Source of the DNA: Bacteroidales bacterium
GTDB taxonomy: Bacteria; Bacteroidota; Bacteroidia; Bacteroidales; P3
Assembly: GCA_900769785.1 (NCBI GenBank)
Contig: CAAGHV010000057.1
Coordinates: 1-5,141 of the forward strand
Length of the DNA stretch: 5,141 bases
Reading direction: 5' to 3'
The translations under genes and the position numbers were made by a program. The notes under the pieces are model-generated. The model searched no databases, was not told where the DNA came from, and saw nothing but the letters and a program-made list of their open reading frames with translations. Positions 1 to 4,152 of this stretch are shown here, piece after piece; positions within the stretch are counted from its first letter, which is position 1, and each line of letters opens with the position of its first letter.

Positions 1-125
1 AAGGCAAACGCACCGAAGCCATCAAGCTGCTGACCACCTTCAGCAACCAATGTGGCAACACCGCCGTTGACAAAGCATGGGAAACCGGCGACCTTATTTG
101 GACTACCTTCGACGGACGTTGGTAG
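1..125 (+). CDS. 3' end of a GC-rich gene, possibly C69-family dipeptidase
   Basis: An open frame enters from the left edge, with its first full codon at base 3, and stops at TAG 123-125. Only the last 40 residues are visible. They read as a helical, Trp-containing tail with the words AIKLLTTFSNQCGN and GDLIWTTFDGRW. The pattern of a helix with LT.[FY]SN followed by W...GD.[IL]W resembles, from memory, the C-terminus of Bacteroidota C69 (PepD-like) dipeptidases, which are Ntn-hydrolases with an N-terminal catalytic cysteine. That cysteine is outside the window, so the family call is tentative. The coding frame itself is well supported: codons are GC-rich at the third position, and a hairpin terminator begins 20 bases after the stop. 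Confidence 0.45.
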   Translation, partial: GKRTEAIKLLTTFSNQCGNTAVDKAWETGDLIWTTFDGRW

Positions 126-144
126 GTAACAATAAACAATATTC

Positions 145-190
145 GACTTTGGCACTTGCTTAATCTGCAAATGCCAAAGTCTATTTTAAT
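145..190 (+). terminator. Intrinsic terminator after the left-edge gene
   Basis: Arms GACTTTGGCA (145-154) and TGCCAAAGTC (172-181) pair perfectly. The stem continues inward with TTGC (156-159) against GCAA (167-170) after one C/A mismatch, leaving a 7-base loop. The T-rich tail TATTTTAATC follows at once. It would end transcription 20 bases past the stop at 125 and separate that gene from the DUF4491 gene. Confidence 0.75.
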
Positions 191-207
191 CAAACATTAT
201 TTAGATT

Positions 208-495
208 ATGAATTTTACAGGAATTATAGTTGGCCTTGCCACTTTTTTAATCATCGGACTTTTCCACCCAATAGTTATCAAAGCCGAATATTACCTTGGC
301 AAAAGCTGCTGGTGGATGTTTCTAGTAGCAGGCATTTTGTTTGGAGTGCTATCCATCGTTGCTCAAAATCTCATAGTTTCAACCATACTCGGAGTTACTG
401 CTTTCTCATCGTTTTGGAGCATATTGGAAGTCGTTCATCAAAAAAAACGAGTAGATAAAGGCTGGTTCCCCAAAGGTCCCGGTCACGACAAATAA
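208..495 (+). CDS. DUF4491 family small membrane protein
   Basis: This 95-residue protein matches the usual length of the DUF4491 family, which is typical of Bacteroidota. The family signature is visible as I remember it: an N-terminus with GLFHPIVIKAEYY (about residues 17-29), a CWW before the second helix (34-36), and a C-terminal KGWFP (84-88). Three hydrophobic segments are likely membrane helices, at about residues 4-24, 34-52 and 55-73. The basic tail QKKRVDK begins at 78 and is probably cytoplasmic. No enzymatic motif is visible and the family function is unknown. ATG 208 is chosen because family members begin with this MNFTGI-like segment; there is no Shine-Dalgarno sequence, as is normal in this phylum. 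The gene lies between two terminators and is probably expressed alone; I could not identify its promoter. The overlapping +1 frame at 156-458 is a shadow. Confidence 0.85.
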   Translation: MNFTGIIVGLATFLIIGLFHPIVIKAEYYLGKSCWWMFLVAGILFGVLSIVAQNLIVSTILGVTAFSSFWSILEVVHQKKRVDKGWFPKGPGHDK

Positions 496-542
496 GCCAA
501 CACTTTAAGAAAACGTTGGTAAACCACCAACATCATAACAAG

Positions 543-590
543 AAACCCTTTTGCTTACACAAACGGCAAAAGGGTTTTCTGTTTTATTTA
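543..590. terminator. Bidirectional terminator between convergent genes
   Basis: AAACCCTTTTGC (543-554) pairs perfectly with GCAAAAGGGTTT (566-577), giving a 12-bp stem with an 11-base loop. On the + strand it is followed by TTTCTGTTTTATTT-like sequence, a good U-tract for the DUF4491 gene. On the - strand it is followed by the weaker CTTGTT, serving the nuclease gene that stops at 584, only 7 bases from the stem. The + strand U-tract overlaps the last codons of the nuclease gene. A smaller hairpin (GTTGGT 515-520 with ACCAAC 526-531) precedes it. Confidence 0.85.
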
Positions 591-1714
591 GTTTCCAATT
601 CTTGTTGCTCATCAAACTCATCAATCCATTCTTTAAGTTTCCGTTGTAAAAGGGTTTTATCAGGAAGATAGAGTTGGTATGCCGAAGCATAAATATTGGC
701 ATCTTTGGGAAGAGTCAATTCTACTAATGCATCATTCTTTTCCTCGCAGAGCAAAATACCGATAGTTGGTTTTTCAAAATCTTGTTTTACATAGCGGTCG
801 TAATAATTGACATACATCTGCATCTGCCCAAGGTCTTGATGAGCCAACTTATCAGTCTTTAAGTCAATCAGCACATAGCATTGCAACAAACGGTTATAGA
901 AGACCAAATCAACGTAGAAATGCTGTTCATCAAAGGTGAAACGCTTTTGGCGAGCTTCAAAAAGAAAACCTTTGCCAAGTTCCAATAAGAATTGTTGCAT
1001 TTTACCAATGATGGCATTCTCCAACTTCGTTTCAGAATAAGCAGAATCGGGCTTAAGACCCAAAAACTCCAATGTAATAGGATTCTTTATTACATCAGAA
1101 GGCTTTTCTATTGTTTGACCCTCCCTTGCCAATCTCATAACCTCGTCTTTATTTCGACTGAGAGCAAGACGTTCGTATAGGCTGCTTCCAACCTGCCTGC
1201 TCAACTGGCGGACACTCCATTGCTGTTGAGCACATTCAACCTCATAAAAGCTACGTGCGTCGGCATTCTCTATACGCATAAGCACAAGATAATGAGACCA
1301 TGACAGAGTGAAAATCAGATTATTTACTTCTTCTTTTTTAGATATTTGCGAATTAGGGCAACAGTGTTGCTCCAATTGAGCAACCTCATTGTTTTCTGAA
1401 TTGGGCAACAGTGTTTCCCTTTTCTCTTTAAAACTATAAACATTATAAAAATAGCGACAACGCTTGAGTGTGTCAACAGTCCACCCATCGCCAAAACGTT
1501 CTGTCAATCTTGCTGATAGGTTTTGAAGAATCTGTTTACCATATTTTGCCCTATACTCTCCGTGTTGCTCATACTCTACAATATACCTCCCTATATTATA
1601 TTTGGTATATACTTCGGCAATATTCACCGTGGTGGCTACTCGTTTACGAGCCTGCTCTATCAACGCTGCCACTCGTTCAAAAAGAGAGTCTTCATATTTT
1701 TTTATCTCTTCCAT
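584..1714 (-). CDS. YhcG/DUF1016 family PDDEXK nuclease-domain protein
   Basis: The protein is 376 residues from ATG 1714, the usual length for the YhcG/DUF1016 family. Residues 1 to about 170 match the N-terminal DUF1016_N region: YNIGRYIVEYEQ at 39-50, RFGDGW at 73-78, and TLSWSHYLVLMR at 136-147. Residues from about 210 form the C-terminal nuclease-fold domain. It has GKGFLFEARQKRF (247-259), YVDLVFYNR (267-275) and IDLK (283-286), which supply the D...(E/D)xK metal site (D269, D284, K286); GQMQMYVNYYDR (296-307) is the conserved follow-up helix. The family is predicted to cut or process DNA and is often found near restriction-modification or mobile genes, but none is visible here. The frame stays open to an ATG at 1792, but that start lies upstream of the promoter box at 1768-1775, and family members start near MEEIKKYE. 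The variable linker (about residues 100-132) contains short DNA repeats. The gene is more AT-rich than the HU-like and carboxypeptidase genes. Confidence 0.9.
   Translation of the reverse strand: MEEIKKYEDSLFERVAALIEQARKRVATTVNIAEVYTKYNIGRYIVEYEQHGEYRAKYGKQILQNLSARLTERFGDGWTVDTLKRCRYFYNVYSFKEKRETLLPNSENNEVAQLEQHCCPNSQISKKEEVNNLIFTLSWSHYLVLMRIENADARSFYEVECAQQQWSVRQLSRQVGSSLYERLALSRNKDEVMRLAREGQTIEKPSDVIKNPITLEFLGLKPDSAYSETKLENAIIGKMQQFLLELGKGFLFEARQKRFTFDEQHFYVDLVFYNRLLQCYVLIDLKTDKLAHQDLGQMQMYVNYYDRYVKQDFEKPTIGILLCEEKNDALVELTLPKDANIYASAYQLYLPDKTLLQRKLKEWIDEFDEQQELETK
1350..1415. repeat. Short imperfect direct repeats inside the nuclease gene
   Basis: GAATTAGGGCAACAGTGTT (1350-1368) and GAATTGGGCAACAGTGTT (1398-1415) are identical except for one inserted A. 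Between them, CAATTGAGCAAC (1373-1384) is a third, weaker copy of the same core. The copies encode part of the linker between the two domains of the YhcG protein. Because of the single-base difference, the shared core is read in two different frames (as TLLPNS and as HCCPNS), so the similarity exists in the DNA rather than in the protein. Confidence 0.75.
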
Positions 1715-1767
1715 AGCGTAATCAATCTTTATTATTAGCTGTCTAAATTTATTCCGAAATCGGACTG

Positions 1768-1775
1768 CAAAGTTA
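1768..1775 (-). promoter_or_regulatory. Probable -7 box for the YhcG-like gene
   Basis: Read on the - strand this is TAACTTTG followed by CAG, a full match to the Bacteroidota -7 consensus TAnnTTTG. It lies 53 bases upstream of ATG 1714, giving a leader of roughly 45 bases. No TTTG -33 element is present 19-22 bases upstream, so the promoter may be weak or assisted. The same TAACTTTGCAG word occurs in the lipoprotein promoter. Confidence 0.6.
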
Positions 1776-1840
1776 CAACTAAAAACCGACATTACAGCCT
1801 TTTAAAACAATTATTTATCAACACCTCCACTACCATTGCG

Positions 1841-1882
1841 AAAAACACTCCCTTCTGCTCTTACCGGCAAAAGGGAGTGTTT
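1841..1882 (-). terminator. Intrinsic terminator of the lipoprotein gene
   Basis: AAACACTCCCTT (1843-1854) pairs perfectly with AAGGGAGTGTTT (1871-1882). The stem is extended inward by TGC (1856-1858) with GCA (1867-1869) past one C/A mismatch, leaving an 8-base loop. Reading on the - strand, the stem ends in GTGTTTTT, so the U-tract serves the lipoprotein gene that stops at 1914, 31 bases before the stem. On the + strand the tail (TTTGGTTAAG) is poor. Confidence 0.8.
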
Positions 1883-1913
1883 GGTTAAGTAAATACCTTG
1901 ATATGACCGCTAT

Positions 1914-2555
1914 CTATACCATTGTTTCAAGACATTCGTAGTATTTGATATTCAAGGCTTCCTTCACCTTACCGAAGGTGGCTTCCCATTCTGCTACAGG
2001 CAGTGTTTTGCCGCCGTACACTCCGGTTTCTTGGCTGTAGGTGGCCAACACCACATAGCCGTGGGCGGTTTGTTCGGTTACCCATTCGGCAAACTTCAGC
2101 TTGTCGGTGGTTTCATTCATAGAGGTTTGAAGGTTAAGAATGTTTTCCACTTCCTTGCCCAATTCCGAAGCCTTGGGGGCTCGAACCACATCCATAGTGG
2201 TAGGATTTTCGCTGTTTGGCACAAGAGCAAAATACGATGAGCGACCAAGCGAACGCAAGTTCATCGTAATGGAATAATGCTTGTTGTAATACTCCGGCGA
2301 ATAAGTGAAAACCTCTACAGTGTTAGGTTTCACATCTTTAAGATCGATACCCAAATCTTCATTCATCTCTTTGAAAGCCTCCGGATTGGGGTTCGAAATA
2401 ATAAGTTTGTCGAACGAGCCATCATCGGCAACGCCTACAAATTGAACCGATGTTTTAGTGTCCTGAACCTCGGGGTTCGACTTTTCCTCGCCTCTGTTGC
2501 AAGCCATAAACACGCCTGCTATGCAAAGACTCAATACCAAAACTTTAGTCTTCAT
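1914..2555 (-). CDS. Predicted lipoprotein of unknown function
   Basis: The protein is 213 residues. The N-terminus is a type II signal peptide: Lys at 2 and 4, a hydrophobic stretch at about 5-17, then FMAC with the lipidated cysteine at 19. The FMAC box is looser than the enterobacterial lipobox but usual for Bacteroidota. The sequence after it, NRGEEKSNPE, is acidic, which in this phylum can direct lipoproteins to the outer surface; that is an inference. The mature part has no membrane helix and no motif I recognise. It looks like a mixed alpha/beta domain, with a possible strand-rich half (about 35-125) and a more helical C-terminal half containing LGKEVENILNLQ and ATFGKVKEALN. I cannot assign a family. 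The start at ATG 2555 is supported by the signal peptide and by a promoter about 55 bases upstream. The gene stands alone, with its own promoter and terminator. Confidence 0.8.
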   Translation of the reverse strand: MKTKVLVLSLCIAGVFMACNRGEEKSNPEVQDTKTSVQFVGVADDGSFDKLIISNPNPEAFKEMNEDLGIDLKDVKPNTVEVFTYSPEYYNKHYSITMNLRSLGRSSYFALVPNSENPTTMDVVRAPKASELGKEVENILNLQTSMNETTDKLKFAEWVTEQTAHGYVVLATYSQETGVYGGKTLPVAEWEATFGKVKEALNIKYYECLETMV

Positions 2556-2608
2556 GTTTTTTTGAATTTAAAAAATTAATACTTTTTTTTATTTTTGATT
2601 TGCGACTG

Positions 2609-2640
2609 CAAAGTTACAACAAATATTTCATCCGTGCAAA
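2609..2640 (-). promoter_or_regulatory. Strong Bacteroidota promoter for the lipoprotein gene
   Basis: Reading on the - strand, TTTG (2640-2637) is followed by exactly 20 bases and then TAACTTTG (2616-2609). This matches both elements of the Bacteroidota sigma-ABfr consensus, TTTG near -33 and TAnnTTTG near -7, with normal spacing. Transcription would begin close to 2603, giving a leader of about 48 bases that is very AT-rich and has no Shine-Dalgarno sequence before ATG 2555. Confidence 0.85.
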
Positions 2641-2835
2641 CGAAATCTCCGTCGTGATAGTTTTTTTTACAAAGCCTTTATTTTCAATACTATATATTTT
2701 CACTTTTAACATTTCACTTCCTTATCGAAGGGAGAGAAACTCTTATGCAAAACATCGTTTCCTATGCTTCTTCGGCAAAAAGGTTGTGCGTCGGCCTCAG
2801 CAGGTTAGGGCGATGAAGTTTGGCGAATGCCCGTA
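2641..2835. other. Gene-free spacer with two compositional halves
   Basis: I see no credible gene here. Bases 2641 to about 2760 are AT-rich with T-runs (for example 2660-2668) and no promoter matching the TTTG/TAnnTTTG pattern. Bases from about 2770 to 2835 are clearly richer in GC and contain loosely similar words (AGGTTGTGCG at 2781, AGGTTAGGGCG at 2802, AAGTTTGGCG at 2816). These may be decayed members of the array that starts at 2836, but the spacing (21, then 14) is irregular. CGGCAAAAAGG at 2773 resembles the CGGCAAAAGGG found in two terminators of this window, but it has no pairing arm. Confidence 0.5.
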
Positions 2836-2958
2836 AAGGTTTTTGCAGTGTTCGGAGAAGGTTTTCAAAGTGTTCGGAAATGATAATTACCAACGTGCTG
2901 AAAGCATAATATCGAATATGCTGAAAGTATGGTATCGAATGTACTGAAAGTATTATGC

Positions 2959-3112
2959 AAAGTCGGCGACTTTATTATTCAAAGTTGCCCACTTTGACAT
3001 ATGAAGTTGCCGACTTTGATGTGTGAAGTTGCCGACTTTGCATATCAAAGTCGGCAACTTTGCACCATATAGTCGCATACTTTACATAATGAAGTAGGCA
3101 AGTTATGATGAT
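2959..3112. repeat. Seven near-palindromic AAAGT-N5-ACTTT units at exact 22-bp pitch
   Basis: Units start at 2959, 2981, 3003, 3025, 3047, 3069 and 3091. The outer half-sites AAAGT and ACTTT are kept (the first base varies to G in units 8, 9 and 12, the second to T in unit 11, and the last unit ends AGTTA). The five central bases vary: CGGCG, TGCCC, TGCCG, TGCCG, CGGCA, CGCAT, AGGCA. The 7-base linkers are unrelated and AT-rich. The pattern is what tandem operator sites look like: constant half-sites, two-turn spacing and variable linkers. Confidence 0.85.
3026..3060. repeat. Perfect 15-bp inverted repeat inside the array
   Basis: AAGTTGCCGACTTTG (3026-3040) and CAAAGTCGGCAACTT (3046-3060) are exact reverse complements around the 5-base loop CATAT. 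In RNA this is a strong hairpin, but TTGCACC follows on the + strand rather than a U-tract, so it is not a standard terminator. It arises because unit 9 carries TGCCG and unit 10 its complement CGGCA within the same palindromic frame. Confidence 0.85.
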
Positions 3113-3274
3113 ATTTTTAGCATGATTGATAGTATTATTTCAGCACTTTTGATACTATATACGCAATACTTTCGACACTATCACGTTAGAAGAAAGTAAA
3201 AAGTGCTGCGGGCATAGTCAAAAGATGCAGCAGGCATGGGCAAAAATTTTTTTAACCAACACGGGATAATATTT

Positions 3275-3718
3275 ATGGCAATAGGATATTACAAATTCAA
3301 ACGCAAGCTGAATGTAAACGGCACAGTGAAAGAGGTGTATGTGGCACGGGTAGCACGTGCCAACGTGGTAGATATAGATATTTTGGCGGAAGAGATAGCG
3401 GCCACGTGTACAGCCTCGGAGGGCGATGTGCTGATGGTGCTGAGGAATATGGAGCATGTGATAAAGAACCATCTGTCGAAAGGCGATGTGGTGAAGCTGA
3501 GTTCGTTGGGCACTTTTTCGCCTACCATACGAGCCAAGGCTGTAGATAAGCCCGACGATGTGAACCAGTTTTCGATTGCGAGCACGGGCGTAAGTTTTCG
3601 GCCAACGCAAAGGTTGCTCGACGGCATACAGAAAGCCGGTGTAAGGCTGGCCGACAGGCGGATAGTAACTCCGGCGTGGAGCGGTAAAAAGGAAACGGAC
3701 GACAATGATTCTCAATAA
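3275..3718 (+). CDS. HU-like DNA-binding protein 1 (long HU-related family)
   Basis: The protein is 147 residues, against about 90 for classical HU. The HU/IHF fold is recognised by helix DILAEEIAATCTASEGDVLMV (split as DILAEEIAATCT and ASEGDVLMV, about 35-55), a second helix to about 67, the turn LSKGDVVKLSSLGTF (67-81, the HU GxGTF position), a basic strand PTIRAKAVD (83-91), and GVSFRP (105-110), equivalent to the HU strand that leads to the last helix LLDGIQKAG. The N-terminal extension (1-30, GYYKFKRKLNVNGTV) and acidic tail (KKETDDNDSQ) are outside the HU core and fit the Bacteroidota HU-related groups (TIGR01201 HU_rel, HU-HIG). It probably binds and bends DNA. ATG 3275 is preferred to ATG 3236 because it gives the MAxxYxxxxR beginning of such proteins and because 3236 lies inside the upstream array. 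No clear promoter or Shine-Dalgarno sequence is visible. The next gene starts 11 bases after the stop. Confidence 0.85.
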   Translation: MAIGYYKFKRKLNVNGTVKEVYVARVARANVVDIDILAEEIAATCTASEGDVLMVLRNMEHVIKNHLSKGDVVKLSSLGTFSPTIRAKAVDKPDDVNQFSIASTGVSFRPTQRLLDGIQKAGVRLADRRIVTPAWSGKKETDDNDSQ

Positions 3719-3729
3719 ATAATACAGCT

Positions 3730-4152
3730 ATGGCAAAGAAAAAATATTTTACCTACGAGCCTCGGCAGCGAAAGATACTGAAGGAGGACCGGTGGATAGC
3801 CGTTTTGCGGCAGGAAGAGATGTGCAGCCTTGACGATATTGCGACCGAGATTGCGTTTCGCACCACGGCAGGCAAGAGCGAAGTGGAGGGCTTGCTGCTG
3901 GCTTTTTTGGAACAGATAAAGTATCACCTTGTGGGTGGCAACGGGGTGAAGATTAACGGTTTGGGCACTTTCTACCCCCGTGTGATAGCGAAGGCGGTGG
4001 ACAATGTTGAAGATGCGTCGCTGAAAAACTGCGTAAAAAACATCACCGCCGGATTCCGCCCCGAAAGCCAACTGCGAAATGCGGTGAGGGAAGCGGGACT
4101 GCGACGTTTTGGACTGACCAACAATATCAACGATAAGGAGGAGGACGAATAA
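3730..4152 (+). CDS. HU-like DNA-binding protein 2 (tandem paralogue)
   Basis: The protein is 140 residues and collinear with protein 1: the LGTF motif sits at residues 78-81 in both. Visible elements are the helix SLDDIATEIAFRTTAGKSEV (33-52), the turn GGNGVKINGLGTF (69-81), the strand YPRVIAKAVD (82-91), the strand TAGFRP (106-111) and the final helix LRNAVREAGLRRF. The N-terminus is strongly basic (MAKKKYF, then RQRKILK) and the tail is acidic (NDKEEDE). By family it is a DNA-bending or nucleoid protein acting as a dimer; whether it pairs with itself or with its neighbours is not known. It starts 11 bases after gene 1, has no Shine-Dalgarno sequence, and its stop TAA overlaps the next start codon by one base. 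This points to one operon and translational coupling to gene 3. Confidence 0.85.
   Translation: MAKKKYFTYEPRQRKILKEDRWIAVLRQEEMCSLDDIATEIAFRTTAGKSEVEGLLLAFLEQIKYHLVGGNGVKINGLGTFYPRVIAKAVDNVEDASLKNCVKNITAGFRPESQLRNAVREAGLRRFGLTNNINDKEEDE
4135..4144 (+). promoter_or_regulatory. Shine-Dalgarno-like site before HU-like gene 3
   Basis: AAGGAGGAGG lies 7 bases before ATG 4152, ideal spacing for pairing with the 16S rRNA 3' end. It is inside the last codons of HU-like gene 2 (encoding KEE). No other start in the window has such a site. It favours ATG 4152 over the downstream ATGs at 4179 and 4185. It may be a by-product of the acidic tail codons. Confidence 0.55.

Larger units (their letters stand above)
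2836..3248. repeat. Degenerate 22-23-bp tandem array with block-wise changing words
   Basis: About 18 units can be laid end to end. Units 1-2 (2836, 2858) share AAGGTTTT and AGTGTTCGGA, with 18 of 22 bases equal. After a 15-base transition, units 3-5 (2895, 2918, 2941) share CTGAAAG, and 3-4 also share TATCGAAT. Units 6-12 (2959, 2981, 3003, 3025, 3047, 3069, 3091) have the palindromic frame AAAGT-N5-ACTTT. Units 13-15 (3113, 3136, 3159) share GATAGTAT, GATACTAT or GACACTAT at 3128, 3151 and 3174. Unit 16 (3182) has no clear relative. Units 17-18 (3205, 3227) share GC.GC.GGCAT and CAAAA. There are no spacers between units, which excludes an ordinary CRISPR array. The array ends 26 bases before the first HU-like start codon. 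Its function is unknown; protein binding or a structured leader RNA are both possible. Confidence 0.85.

Noticed and set aside
156..458. 100-residue open frame on + overlapping the DUF4491 gene
   Set aside because: It is a frame-shifted shadow of 208-495, which has clear membrane segments and a family signature. This frame gives a Ser/His/Arg-rich sequence of no recognisable kind, and it starts inside the preceding terminator.
1715..1792. N-terminal extension of the YhcG-like protein to ATG 1792
   Set aside because: The extra 26 residues are encoded across the TAACTTTG promoter box and do not resemble family N-termini; ATG 1714 is the better start.
2600..2836. 78-residue open frame on + in the intergenic region
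   Set aside because: It begins inside the lipoprotein promoter, crosses a marked change in base composition, has no coding character, and ends at the array border. No family is recognised.
3026..3060. Intrinsic terminator for transcripts entering the array
   Set aside because: The stem is strong but no U-tract follows on either strand, and it is explained by two adjacent palindromic array units in opposite sense.
2836..3248. CRISPR array
   Set aside because: Units abut without unique spacers, the repeated word changes along the array, and no cas gene is visible.
3236..3274. Upstream start for HU-like gene 1 at ATG 3236
   Set aside because: The added 13 residues are encoded partly by array unit 18 and a T-run; ATG 3275 gives the usual N-terminus.
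3262..3274. GATAATATTT just before HU-like gene 1 as a promoter -10/-7 box
   Set aside because: It lies directly against the start codon, has no partner element at the right distance, and does not match TAnnTTTG.
3218..3715. Long - strand open frames opposite HU-like gene 1 (also 3289-3705)
   Set aside because: Antisense shadows of a well-supported HU-like gene; the translations show no domain. The same holds for 3712-4257 and 4247-4468 opposite HU-like genes 2 and 3.
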